Positions 9,001 to 17,928 of a stretch of 64,000 nt of DNA are shown piece by piece; positions within the stretch are counted from its first letter, which is position 1; each line of letters opens with the position of its first letter. The notes under the pieces are model-generated. The model did no database searches. It saw nothing but the letters and a program-made list of their open reading frames with translations, and had not been told where the DNA came from. This DNA comes from Psychrobacter sp. P11F6 (GTDB lineage: Bacteria; Pseudomonadota; Gammaproteobacteria; Pseudomonadales; Moraxellaceae): positions 310,001-374,000 of the forward strand of contig NZ_CM003594.1 in assembly GCF_001435295.1 (NCBI RefSeq), read 5' to 3'. Both the position numbers and the translations under genes were made by a program.

Positions 9001-9747
9001 TTAACCACAAATCTTCAAATACTGACGCACGACATTATCCATGCCTTGCTCCAGCGATTCAATCGTAAATGCATGACCAATCGACACCTCAGCGATATCA
9101 CTAAGCGCGAGCAAATCAGCCAAATTATCCAAATTCAAATCATGACCCGCATTGACGCGGATACCGTTTTGATTGGCTAGATTAATACAGTCGCTAAAGC
9201 GTTGCTTGACTTCATCGAAATCAATATTGTCATCGCTCTTACCATTACTGTAGGCGCGTGCCCATTCTTCGGTATACATCTCGATCGTTTGTACCTCGCT
9301 CTCGATGACCGCTTTGATTTGTTCGATATCAGGGTCGATGAACACCGCACAGCGCGTACCGAATGCTTGCAGCTCTTTGCTTAGTGTCGATAAAAACTCA
9401 TGATGTTTGATGATATCAAAGCCATGATCGGAGGTCAGCTGATCATCACTGTCTGGCACGAGCGTACATTGATGCGGCTTTACTTCACGGATAATCTTTA
9501 AGAACTGCTCATTTGGATTGCCTTCGATATTGAACTCAATCTCTGGATAGTCCTTTAAGAATGCACTGATATCATAGACATCTTGGTATCTGATATGACG
9601 CTCATCGGGTCTCGGGTGTACGGTAAAGCCTTTGACACCTAGGTCAATCAGCTTTTTCACAAAGTACAGCAAGTTAGGGTAGTCAGTACCGCGAGAGTTA
9701 CGGATCAAAGCCAATTTATTCAAATTTACGCTAAACAATGTGCTCAT
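9001..9747 (-). CDS. pdxJ: Pyridoxine 5'-phosphate synthase, divergent (Bacteroidetes-like) form
   Basis: A TIM-barrel enzyme that condenses 1-deoxy-D-xylulose 5-phosphate with 3-amino-2-oxopropyl phosphate to give pyridoxine 5'-phosphate. The 248 residues keep the family active-site residues: H44 in TVHPRPDERH, E75 in EFNIEGNP and H202 in NAGHDL. The motifs TVHPRPDERHIRY and FNIEGNP resemble the Bacteroidetes-type PdxJ I recall more than the E. coli type (TVHLREDRRH, LEMA). This raises the possibility of horizontal origin or a second paralogue beside a normal pdxJ elsewhere. AAGGAA precedes the ATG. It lies upstream of kbl-tdh, whose Kbl depends on PLP. Dxs, which makes the substrate, is also in this window. 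Confidence 0.88.
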   Translation of the reverse strand: MSTLFSVNLNKLALIRNSRGTDYPNLLYFVKKLIDLGVKGFTVHPRPDERHIRYQDVYDISAFLKDYPEIEFNIEGNPNEQFLKIIREVKPHQCTLVPDSDDQLTSDHGFDIIKHHEFLSTLSKELQAFGTRCAVFIDPDIEQIKAVIESEVQTIEMYTEEWARAYSNGKSDDNIDFDEVKQRFSDCINLANQNGIRVNAGHDLNLDNLADLLALSDIAEVSIGHAFTIESLEQGMDNVVRQYLKICG

Positions 9748-9791
9748 AAAATTCCTTGTACAGCTCGTTTATTATTAATGACATAAAAGGG

Positions 9792-10667
9792 TTAATAAAA
9801 ATCGTTGGTATCAGCATACTTCTTATTCAATGCCTTTAAAATAGCATAAGTCTCTAAGTCTACCGTTCCTATTGGGTTACGGGGTCTAAAGTGCAGCTGA
9901 AACGCATAGACGACATCACGACTGGCTTTATCCCACTCGTCGCTACTGTTAACCTGATAGCCATAATCACGAAATTGCTGCTTAAGCTCAGGTATCGTGG
10001 CCGCTGCAAATGCGTTTGTATCCATAAAAGCAAGCTTATCAGCGTCATCATACCAAGCGCCGATGCCGTATTTATTATACAGCTGCTCCCAAGGGAACTT
10101 TGCACCGGGGTCTATTTTACGTGAGGGTGTCATATCAGAATGGCCGATGATATTCTTTGGTGAGATGTCATATCTGGCGGTGATATCTTGCACTAACTCC
10201 GCGACCTTTTTAATCTGCCACTCATTAAAGGCGACATAATGGTCATAAGGATGATACGCCAACTTGCCGTCTTTTAGAGCATCTTTATATTCAGGTGCAA
10301 TTCCTGCATTGACGATTTCTATGCCGATAGAGGTATCGTTTAAGATAGTTCTACCTGCAAAGCCACCATCACCTGCATGCCAAGCTCGCTCGTTTTCTGG
10401 GACTAGATTATAAATTTTATCATCGTCATTATCTAACACTAAATAGTGCGCGCTGACCTTGCCTGTGGTCAGTGTTTTGATGGATCGGTCATTATCTGAC
10501 ACCGTATAGTGCAGCACAATGGTTTTGATGCGTTCGCTTTTGCCAGTGGCTTGGTAGGTTTTACTGTCCACGATGTAGCTCTTGGTGGTCGCTACTGGAG
10601 AGGTCGTGGTCACGCAGCCAATCAAGGGCAGTGTTAAGCCAAATGCTAAGAAGATGTTTTTTACCAT
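9792..10667 (-). CDS. Lipoprotein N-acetylmuramoyl-L-alanine amidase (AmiD-like)
   Basis: A zinc amidase of the Amidase_2/AmpD family that cleaves the bond between MurNAc and the stem peptide. The start was placed at the ATG that gives a lipoprotein signal ending in LPLIGC; an in-frame ATG 63 bases upstream only adds a hydrophilic stretch. The amidase domain shows zinc ligands in IVLHYTVS and GHSDMTPSRKIDPG, and the C-terminal 70 residues resemble a peptidoglycan-binding fold (VVYAFQLHFRP). The architecture matches E. coli AmiD: outer-membrane anchored, acting in the periplasm on wall fragments or intact wall. A family A repeat lies just upstream, between it and the MOSC gene. Confidence 0.88.
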   Translation of the reverse strand: MVKNIFLAFGLTLPLIGCVTTTSPVATTKSYIVDSKTYQATGKSERIKTIVLHYTVSDNDRSIKTLTTGKVSAHYLVLDNDDDKIYNLVPENERAWHAGDGGFAGRTILNDTSIGIEIVNAGIAPEYKDALKDGKLAYHPYDHYVAFNEWQIKKVAELVQDITARYDISPKNIIGHSDMTPSRKIDPGAKFPWEQLYNKYGIGAWYDDADKLAFMDTNAFAAATIPELKQQFRDYGYQVNSSDEWDKASRDVVYAFQLHFRPRNPIGTVDLETYAILKALNKKYADTNDFY

Positions 10668-10700
10668 GAAATGCTCTGTGTGAATAAAGGTGAGCTTTGA

Positions 10701-10808
10701 TATAGTCGTTTCAATATAATTTGGATACAAGGAAGGCGAGCGAAAGTACTACAAATAGTAGACTAAGCGAGCCTGACACCGTATTTGATTTATATAGGAT
10801 TGACTATA
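10701..10808. repeat. Family A MITE-like repeat, copy 1 (108 bp)
   Basis: A non-coding element bounded by imperfect terminal inverted repeats of about 20 bp (TATAGTC...ATATAA at the left, TTATATAGG...GACTATA at the right). Inside is a hairpin with CTAC and GTAG arms. Clearly homologous copies occur at 28380-28487 and 63452-63559, sharing the core GATACAAGGAAGG and the block AGTAGACT. It sits between the amidase and MOSC genes. No transposase is present; mobilisation in trans would be needed. Confidence 0.75.
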
Positions 10809-10869
10809 CTTGCCTTTATTTTTTTATTGATAGTAGATAGATGAGTTCGAGATATCTTTGAAAGCTTTT

Positions 10870-11664
10870 CTAATCCTTGCGAACCTTCTTCGCCAACACT
10901 TTCTTCCAACTGTCTTCTAAACACTCAATCGCAAGCCAAGGTTCAATGACTTCCGCTGCAAATTTTTCTTTTGAATTTGATAGCTGCCATAATGTCTCAA
11001 GTGTCGCAAAAGGATAGGGACGTTCGATTAAATAGACGGGCAAATCAGCGCTAATCATGCCATCACGCACCACTTTGAAATACCAACCAGCGATGCCTTG
11101 TTTGCTGATCCATGCCGCGATATTTGGCACTTTGGTAAACTGTCCGATTTGGTCATTGATTTTGTAGCAGGGACGGCGCGGTTGGACGATGCGCAGTTGT
11201 AAATTATCAACATCATCCGTACTAGTAGCCGTATCACCATACTCTCCTCCATACTGATAAACATCACCAATGCAAACCGTAGATTCGGTCATTTCAGGCA
11301 AATCATTTACTGCTTCGGTCGTGAGATTTTCGCCCAATGTACCGACGCGTACCTTTAGACCAAATTCTGTATTGATCCTCTCATAAGTTGCAGGTGCCAG
11401 TTGATGCACGGCTTTGAGTGGGCCGCCATGATGCTTACGATCGGCTTGTTCGTCAGTAATTAATCCCATAAAATTGACCGCGACAGGTGCGTTAATCGGT
11501 GCTTTATCAATAGCACTCATTTCTTCACGGGTGAATGGCATGGCTTTGCTAGCGCGGACGCAGATTAGATTCGCAATATGTAACGGCAGGGTTTGGTTAA
11601 AGTCGGCTACATTTTTTTGGGTAGAGGATGTTAGCGTTGCTATATTTACAGGTTCTAAGCTCAT
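10870..11664 (-). CDS. MOSC domain-containing protein (YiiM-like)
   Basis: A 264-residue protein with a MOSC domain, the beta-barrel fold of molybdenum cofactor sulfurases and of the YiiM/YcbX proteins that reduce N-hydroxylated compounds. Supporting segments are DRKHHGGPLKAVHQ, VRVGTLGENLTTE, CIGDVYQYG and RRPCYKI, whose Cys is the conserved molybdenum-cofactor ligand of the family. A C-terminal tail of about 50 residues follows, as in YiiM. AAAACC before the ATG is a modest ribosome-binding site. Monocistronic; the exact substrate cannot be given. Confidence 0.85.
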   Translation of the reverse strand: MSLEPVNIATLTSSTQKNVADFNQTLPLHIANLICVRASKAMPFTREEMSAIDKAPINAPVAVNFMGLITDEQADRKHHGGPLKAVHQLAPATYERINTEFGLKVRVGTLGENLTTEAVNDLPEMTESTVCIGDVYQYGGEYGDTATSTDDVDNLQLRIVQPRRPCYKINDQIGQFTKVPNIAAWISKQGIAGWYFKVVRDGMISADLPVYLIERPYPFATLETLWQLSNSKEKFAAEVIEPWLAIECLEDSWKKVLAKKVRKD

Positions 11665-11825
11665 AGGTTTTCCTAATCTATAGGGATTTATTAGGGGAGA
11701 GGCTACTTTAATACTGGTATTAATAATGCGTATTATCTTAGCTTAATCATTCATCTAATGCTAAGCATTCAGCCGCTTAATATTTAGCAGTAGGTGAAAG
11801 GGTATTAGAACGGTAAATTTTAGAC

Positions 11826-11859
11826 AAAAAAAGACCAGAATAGATATCTGGTCTTTTTG
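11826..11859 (-). terminator. Terminator after rsfS
   Basis: A near-perfect stem (AAAAGACCAGA against TCTGGTCTTTTT) with a short loop and T/A runs on both sides, just after the rsfS stop. Confidence 0.85.
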
Positions 11860-11889
11860 GTTTTCACAGCGTTATAAAAATAAATAAAA

Positions 11890-12303
11890 TTATTTATTTT
11901 TATTGCGGCGACCAGCGGTTTTCTTTTCACGCGGTACAGCGACCAGCTCAGCCAATTGCTCAGGTGATGACCATAGACCTTCTAAGTCATAGAACTCACG
12001 GGCTTGTGGCGTCATCACATGCACGACGACAGCGCCCAGATCAATCAATGTCCAGTCAGAGTCGATACCGCCTTCGCGACCAAGTGGCATAAAGCCCGCT
12101 TGCTTCGCTTCAGCGCCGACATTGTCAGCCATCGCGCGTACATGGCGCTTAGAAGTACCGTCAGCGATAACGATGCGTTCGGTTACATCAGTCAAATCTT
12201 CTACATTCATTACGGTGATGTTCTTCGCTTTCATATCGTCTAGAGCGGTCTCAACAACGGCTAAGCATTCTTTTAAGCGTTCTTCAGTCATGGTGTTGGT
12301 CAT
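11890..12303 (-). CDS. rsfS: Ribosomal silencing factor RsfS (Iojap family)
   Basis: Binds ribosomal protein L14 on the 50S subunit and blocks subunit joining in stationary phase or starvation. The 137 residues carry the RsfS/Iojap signature VIADGTSKRHVRAMAD, then GIDSDWTLIDLGAVVVHVMT and REFYDLEGLW. The basic C-terminal tail (KKTAGRRNKNK) is usual. A second in-frame ATG four codons in could also start it. It lies 141 bases downstream of nadD on the same strand, the common nadD-rsfS arrangement. Confidence 0.95.
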   Translation of the reverse strand: MTNTMTEERLKECLAVVETALDDMKAKNITVMNVEDLTDVTERIVIADGTSKRHVRAMADNVGAEAKQAGFMPLGREGGIDSDWTLIDLGAVVVHVMTPQAREFYDLEGLWSSPEQLAELVAVPREKKTAGRRNKNK

Positions 12304-12444
12304 AAATTTTGATCTCTTGAATCGTCAATATTAAAAATAAAAAGGTAAATCGTCAATTTGCATGCGTTGGCATTGTCGAATGGACTAGATGTCGCCAGTC
12401 AGCTGTAGAGACTGGATGGGCAAAATGACAAAGATAAGGCGATT

Positions 12445-13359
12445 TTAACGGAATTGAGCAGCAGAATATAGCTGATGGGCGATAATATATTGATAAACAG
12501 CAGGATTTAGCCATTTAGCTAATGGATTGGGTGCAGTATTGTCTATGATATCATTTATTGGTGCGATAGATGTCATTTGCCTTGCCGCTGCGGATATTAT
12601 ATTCGATCGATTGTCTGTCGGCTGCAACTGTTGGCGTATCTGTGTACTGGATATCGTGGCGATAGGACGCGAGTCTATATAAATGTGGCCTTGATGGGTG
12701 TTTTTCAAGAGACGGCTATCGGTCGATGCTTGAGAGGTGGGCTGTAATAAATCAATAGGCGCATCGATGCGTAAAGATTGCAGCTGCGCAGGTAATTGGG
12801 CGTGCAAGTTCATCGTATCCTGCGCAACTAACGTTTTGTTGGCGCAATGAGTCGTGGTTGTCAACAGGCGATTATTTTTATGATTAATATCAGACAGGTC
12901 ATCACGATTAAACACCCAAAGATTGATGTAATCCGTAAGCTCTAAACCGTTTTTCCATTTGCTCAAACTCAGCGCGCTATCCATACCGATGATGAATATT
13001 AGACTGTCATGCGGATAACGTTGGCGCAACGTGCGTACACTATCGATGGTATAGACAGGCGGTGTTTGCCACAGCTCAAGTTCATTAATTTGTAGCGGTG
13101 TATGGAGTGTCGCAAGCTTTAACATCGCCAGACGATGTTTAGGAGCTGTACTTTTTTCTTTAAAGGGTGAGCGCGCATTGGGCAATAGTGACACGTGCAG
13201 CGCGCGCTGTTGCTGCTTGGCTATCGGTAGCAAACATTGATAAACAGTCATCGCCATTTGCAGATGACCATCATGTACGGGATCAAATGAGCCGCCAAGA
13301 TAAGCACGAATGGCTGGCGCAGGTGTATTTTTTTGAGGATTTTTGCTGGTATTTGGCAT
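12445..13359 (-). CDS. nadD: Nicotinate-nucleotide adenylyltransferase, long form
   Basis: Transfers AMP from ATP to nicotinate mononucleotide in NAD synthesis. The nucleotidyltransferase signature GGSFDPVHDGHL is at residues 22-33, with IIGMDSALSLSKWKN in the middle and the ISSTQIRQQL motif near the C terminus. At 304 residues it is about 90 longer than E. coli NadD (213). Extra segments lie at the N terminus, after LWVFNRDD (a Gln- and Thr-rich insertion) and before the final helix. The core motifs are intact, so the enzyme should be active. It precedes rsfS. Confidence 0.92.
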   Translation of the reverse strand: MPNTSKNPQKNTPAPAIRAYLGGSFDPVHDGHLQMAMTVYQCLLPIAKQQQRALHVSLLPNARSPFKEKSTAPKHRLAMLKLATLHTPLQINELELWQTPPVYTIDSVRTLRQRYPHDSLIFIIGMDSALSLSKWKNGLELTDYINLWVFNRDDLSDINHKNNRLLTTTTHCANKTLVAQDTMNLHAQLPAQLQSLRIDAPIDLLQPTSQASTDSRLLKNTHQGHIYIDSRPIATISSTQIRQQLQPTDNRSNIISAAARQMTSIAPINDIIDNTAPNPLAKWLNPAVYQYIIAHQLYSAAQFR

Positions 13360-13574
13360 AAATAAATGCGTAAAAATAGATAAGAGGCACGTTGTCGTTG
13401 ATGCATTTTACCCTTTTATCAGCTGACCCTTTTAGGTTAAATGCTTCGATGGTAGCGCTATTGTAGAGGGCAAGCGAGCATCTGTCATTAAAAGCGCTGA
13501 AATACTAGGTAAAATGAGCGCTTAGCTATCCGTAATGAAAATTTTTAAAAAAGTCAGTTATAAATATAGCCAAT

Positions 13575-13607
13575 AAAAAACCGACCATCATTTTGATAGT
13601 CGGTTAC
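13575..13607 (-). terminator. Terminator after pta
   Basis: A stem of AACCGACCATCA against TGATAGTCGGTT (one mismatch) with a three-base loop, preceded by six A on the plus strand, which become the T tract for the minus-strand transcript. It ends about 30 bases from the pta stop. Confidence 0.85.
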
Positions 13608-13640
13608 CTATGGCGCAATTAGTCCTACATTTTAATGCAA

Positions 13641-15797
13641 TTAAATCGCGTCGCTATGAGCTTGAATAGCGGTAAGGGCGATGGTGTAGATAATATCATC
13701 GACCAAGGCGCCACGAGACAAATCGTTTACTGGCTTATTCAAACCTTGCAGCATTGGGCCAACACTCACTACATTGGCGCTACGTTGTACGGCTTTATAA
13801 GTGGTATTGCCCGTATTGAGGTCTGGGAAAATAAAGACATTGGCTTGCCCAGCAACAGGTGAATCAGGCGCTTTTTGCTTGCCGACGCTCATGACAGAAG
13901 CGGCGTCATACTGTAGCGGTCCATCGACTTTTAGGTGTGGCGCACGCTCGCGGACGATTTGGGTCGCGCGTGTAACTTTTTCGACGTCCGCGCCAGTTCC
14001 TGATGAGCCTGTAGAATAGCTAATCATCGCAACTTTTGGATCAATACCGAAGGCAGCAGCAGACTGTGCTGATTGAATGGCAATCTCAGCCAGTTCTTCG
14101 GCATTTGGATCAGGATTAATGGCACAGTCACCGTAGACCACCACTTGCTCAGGCAGCAGCATAAAAAATACTGATGATACGAGCGAGTATTGCGGTGCGG
14201 TCTTAATCAACTGAAACGCTGGACGGACAGTATTGGCAGTGGTATGAATCGCGCCAGAAACGAGGCCGTCGACTTCGTCCATCTGTAGCATGGTCGTGCC
14301 TAGATATACGGTGTCTTTTAAGTATTCAGCCGCGACTTCTGCGCTGGTTTTACCTTTACGGCGTTCGACCACTGCAGCGATATACTTATCCATATCAAGC
14401 GTATCGGGGTCAATTATTTCAAGACCTTCTGGTAAAACTAAGTCAAGATTTTTAGCCACTTGCTCGACATCGCTACGCTTAGCGAGTAGTACACAGTTGG
14501 CGATGCCGCGGCTTTGACAGATACAAGCGGCTTCAACCGTACGCGGCTCAGAACCCTCTGGTAGCACGATGCGTTTTTTGGCGTCTTGTGCTTTTTTAAC
14601 CACTTGATGACGGAATGCAGATGGTGAGAGGCGCGGCTCATGATTTTGACTAAAATAGTCTTTAATCCAGCTAAGATCTAAATGGGCGGCGACATAACGA
14701 GCCACCTCTTCAGCACGTTCGGTATCATCACTTGGAATCTCTGCGCTCATGTGCATGAGGCTTTGTACGGTCTCATAGCTGTCGCTTTCGACACTCATGA
14801 CAGGGATACCTGTTTTGAGGGCAGATTGCCATAGCTCAGCGACGGTTGCACTCGGCTCGACGCCGCCGGTTAATACCAATCCTGCCAGCGGTATACCATT
14901 GATACAAGCCAGTCCAGCTGCTAATAGTAAATCATCTCGATCGCCCGGTACGACGATAAGGGTGCCACGTTTAAACACCTCATCGACGCGTGCGACCGAG
15001 CGTGCGGTTAGGCTAATGCGGTTAATACGGCGTGACTTAGCTTCACCGACATTGAGCCATTTGGCATCAAGCTCAGTGGCGATATCCCACGTACGAGGCA
15101 CGGACAGTGAATCACTGAATGGCACTACCCCGATTAAACGGAACGCGTCAGTATTAAAATGCGGTGATAGGCGCTGGACTTCTTGCATAAAGCCTTCATC
15201 TAAACTCACAACCGCTTCACCAGGGGCAACGATTTGATTTTCTACGGTGCTTTGCGCATTTGGCAAGTCATGTACACGCATCAAAATCGCGCCGAGCGTG
15301 CGCTCATGGGCGATGCCGCCAAACTCACGAGCGTGAACGTCAAGCTTATCAGCCAGATAAGCAGGTTTACTGGTATCAGCAGTGCTAACAAAGACGATTC
15401 TAGCATCTAATGCATGGGCAATCGCACGGTTGATTTGTGAGGCATAAGAGGTCTCTGTGGTCGGTACTAAGCCCTCACAGATCACCACATCATAATCATC
15501 GCCAAGAGTATGATAATTGACGACCACTTCTTCCATCAAGTCATCAAGGTTATCATCACCGATCATACGCTCAACACGCTGCCGACTGATAGATTTAGGT
15601 GGCGTCAGACCAAAAGCATGCATTGCTAACGCGCTTGAGCTGTCTAAACTGTTTTGCTTATCAAGTGTATCATCTTGCAAAAACGGCTTCATAAAGCCCG
15701 CTTTGATACCGTTGTAATCAAGAGCGCGAATCAATCCAAGCGCTGCTGACGTTACGCCGATACCACGGCTGATGGGAACTAGTAAAATGGTTTGCAT
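13641..15797 (-). CDS. pta: Phosphate acetyltransferase (long, three-domain form)
   Basis: Interconverts acetyl-CoA and acetyl phosphate. The 718 residues give the long Pta architecture: an N-terminal P-loop-like domain (VPISRGIGVTSAALGLIRAL), a central DRTGG domain and a C-terminal catalytic PTA_PTB domain from about residue 395 (RIVLPEGSEPRTVEAA, SYSTGSSGTG, DGPLQYDAA). GTAGGA precedes the ATG at good spacing. It follows ackA by 214 bases on the same strand, so the order is ackA-pta, and the pair forms the acetate overflow/assimilation pathway. Confidence 0.97.
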   Translation of the reverse strand: MQTILLVPISRGIGVTSAALGLIRALDYNGIKAGFMKPFLQDDTLDKQNSLDSSSALAMHAFGLTPPKSISRQRVERMIGDDNLDDLMEEVVVNYHTLGDDYDVVICEGLVPTTETSYASQINRAIAHALDARIVFVSTADTSKPAYLADKLDVHAREFGGIAHERTLGAILMRVHDLPNAQSTVENQIVAPGEAVVSLDEGFMQEVQRLSPHFNTDAFRLIGVVPFSDSLSVPRTWDIATELDAKWLNVGEAKSRRINRISLTARSVARVDEVFKRGTLIVVPGDRDDLLLAAGLACINGIPLAGLVLTGGVEPSATVAELWQSALKTGIPVMSVESDSYETVQSLMHMSAEIPSDDTERAEEVARYVAAHLDLSWIKDYFSQNHEPRLSPSAFRHQVVKKAQDAKKRIVLPEGSEPRTVEAACICQSRGIANCVLLAKRSDVEQVAKNLDLVLPEGLEIIDPDTLDMDKYIAAVVERRKGKTSAEVAAEYLKDTVYLGTTMLQMDEVDGLVSGAIHTTANTVRPAFQLIKTAPQYSLVSSVFFMLLPEQVVVYGDCAINPDPNAEELAEIAIQSAQSAAAFGIDPKVAMISYSTGSSGTGADVEKVTRATQIVRERAPHLKVDGPLQYDAASVMSVGKQKAPDSPVAGQANVFIFPDLNTGNTTYKAVQRSANVVSVGPMLQGLNKPVNDLSRGALVDDIIYTIALTAIQAHSDAI

Positions 15798-16011
15798 AAA
15801 GTATCCTACGGTTTATTATATTTTTAAAGCTCACTTCATCCTTGCTGGAATGAGTAAAACGTCGCGCTTCTCATCATAGGCTATGTATAAGAAGCGCTGG
15901 GCAAAAAATAACTTAACACGTCTAATGAATAAAAGCCTATAAGACGAATAGAAGCTTATGAGAAAATTATAAGCAATTTATAATATAAGCAACTTATAAA
16001 AAGTGTCGAGC

Positions 16012-17244
16012 TTAGAGTAAGCCCAATGCTTCACGTGTTTCTTGAGCAATACGGCACTCTTCATCGGTTGGCACAACCCATAGCTCAATGCTGCTATCGT
16101 CTGCGTGGAAGCTGCCTTCGCTACCACCAAACAAGCTCGCATTTTTGTCAGCGTCTACTTTTATGCCGAAATGACGCATCACTTCTAGGATACTGGTTCG
16201 GGTGGTGACTGAGTTTTCACCGATGCCACCCGTAAAGACAATACCTGTGAATACTGGTAACGCGCAGCTTAAGCTGGCAAGATATTTACCGACGCGGTAA
16301 CAGAACATCTCGATAGCGAGTTTGGCATCTGCATGACCTTCGTTCGCCGCTTGTTCGACGGTACGTAAATCATTAGACAATCCTGAGACACCCAATAGAC
16401 CACTTTCATTATTGAGCATGGCATCAATCTCTTCCAAGCTCATACCAAGCTGGCGCTTTAGGTGTATGTGTAGACTTGGGTCAACATCACCACTACGCGT
16501 ACCCATCATGAGCCCCTCAAGCGGGGTCAGACCCATACTGGTATCGAAACTTTTGCCATCATAAACGGCAGTCGCCGAGCAGCCGTTGCCCAGATGCGCT
16601 GTAAGCCAACCATGTGGGCCTTTAGACTCTGTAATTTCACTGGCACGCTCTGAGACGTAAGCATGAGAGGTACCATGAAAGCCATAACGGCGGATTTTGT
16701 GTTCTTCGTACAGGGCTTTTGGTAGTGGGTAGCGAAAAGCAACAGGAGGCATGGTTTGATGAAAGGCCGTATCAAAGACGACGACTTGAGGAATATCAGG
16801 ATAAATCGCCTGTACCGCTTCGATACCTAAAGCATGGGCAGGGTTATGTAGGGGCGCGAGTATTTTTAAGCGTTTTACTTCGTCCAGTACATGCTCATCG
16901 ACACGGACCGCTGCAGAGTACTCACGGCCGCCATGAACCACGCGATGACCAACGGCGATGAAATGATACTGTTCTAATAGCTCAAGGATTTTTTGTAGTG
17001 CTAACTGATGACGACCACCTGAGATAGAAATTTCCAGCTTATCACCATTCAACGTCGTGTGTTTGATACGAGCAGTATCGAGTCCTAAGTTTTCGGCCAA
17101 ACCAGTGATACGAATAGAATTGTCTTCGCTAATCAGCGCGTATTTGATAGATGAGGAACCGCAGTTGAGGACTAAGGTGGGATTGATTAGATTCGATGTT
17201 TCGGTATTTTTGTCATCAAAAGTGGTGGTTAGGCTGGCGCTCAT
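16012..17244 (-). CDS. ackA: Acetate kinase
   Basis: Reversible ATP-dependent phosphorylation of acetate, paired with Pta. The 410 residues begin with a short hydrophilic extension before the first ASKHA motif LVLNCGSSSIKYAL. Further signatures are VGHRVVHGG, RRYGFHGTSHAYV, HLGNGCSATAV and FTGGIGENS. GGACAG lies close before the ATG. It is upstream of pta on the same strand with a 214-base gap that shows no clear terminator, so the two may be co-transcribed. Confidence 0.97.
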   Translation of the reverse strand: MSASLTTTFDDKNTETSNLINPTLVLNCGSSSIKYALISEDNSIRITGLAENLGLDTARIKHTTLNGDKLEISISGGRHQLALQKILELLEQYHFIAVGHRVVHGGREYSAAVRVDEHVLDEVKRLKILAPLHNPAHALGIEAVQAIYPDIPQVVVFDTAFHQTMPPVAFRYPLPKALYEEHKIRRYGFHGTSHAYVSERASEITESKGPHGWLTAHLGNGCSATAVYDGKSFDTSMGLTPLEGLMMGTRSGDVDPSLHIHLKRQLGMSLEEIDAMLNNESGLLGVSGLSNDLRTVEQAANEGHADAKLAIEMFCYRVGKYLASLSCALPVFTGIVFTGGIGENSVTTRTSILEVMRHFGIKVDADKNASLFGGSEGSFHADDSSIELWVVPTDEECRIAQETREALGLL

Positions 17245-17253
17245 ACTCTGTCC

Positions 17254-17445
17254 TTAGATTGTATTTTGTAAAGGGTGACTCATCACAGACGAGTACCGGT
17301 TGAATAAACAAAAACCAGCCGCATCCATGCCGACATAGGTCAAGCAAGTACATTGCTGATTCTGGTCACTCTTGGGCTGGCACTGTTGATCAGTGCTTGT
17401 TAAGTCGCATGCTAGCGCCTCAACACAGTCGCAAGGTCTACACAT
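17254..17445 (-). CDS. Possible small cysteine-rich protein upstream of ackA
   Basis: A 63-residue frame starting MCRPCDCVEALACDLTS and containing CTCLTYVGMDAAGFCLF. It has eight Cys, several in CxC or CxxC spacing as in metal-binding or disulfide-rich miniproteins. It ends nine bases before the ackA start on the same strand, as an upstream operon member would. Codon use looks like the surrounding genes. Against it, no clear ribosome-binding site precedes the ATG and the frame stays open for another 28 codons upstream. No family recognised. Confidence 0.35.
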   Translation of the reverse strand: MCRPCDCVEALACDLTSTDQQCQPKSDQNQQCTCLTYVGMDAAGFCLFNRYSSVMSHPLQNTI

Positions 17446-17529
17446 AATGTACCATAGTTTTATGGCTATACCACGATAACTATAAGGGTTAAATTGATAG
17501 AATGTGGTATAGACAATACAACTGTACAC

Positions 17530-17928
17530 CGAGTGTCGCTAGGGTTTGTCGGCTGCTACAGCCAAATATAGTAGCTCATAATAAATTGTAAGAAAATTTG
17601 TCTAAGTAAATATAATAGGCTGTTTTACCATTATAGCGATACATTAAGACCGCTAGTATCAACGCTCGCTTAGTAAATGGCAGTCGCACGGTCTAGTAAA
17701 GCTTAGCAAAACTTAGCAAAACCAAACTCGTCCAAATTTATTGATTAGGGACATTCAGTATGCACACAGCATTATGTAATAATGCTATTATCCAAAGCAG
17801 TCATATTGTCATTTTTTAGCGATGGCGATAGCTTTTATTTAGCTGTCTATAGGGTTTGATCTATCGCTTTTATGACTTGTGCTTTTTATCATCCTCATGC
17901 CATTGCAAAGTCACAGGTTCTCTATTCT
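17530..17928. other. Intergenic region between ackA and lptM
   Basis: An AT-rich stretch of about 400 bases between divergent units, so it should hold the promoters of both. A short direct repeat (GCTTAGCAAAACTTAGCAAAAC, with ACTTAGCAAAAC as its second unit) lies near 17700. No gene or RNA recognised. Confidence 0.4.

Noticed and set aside
14797..15237. 146-codon plus-strand frame inside pta
   Set aside because: Antisense to a certain gene; Ser/Thr/Pro-rich composition is the usual result of reading the complement of coding sequence.
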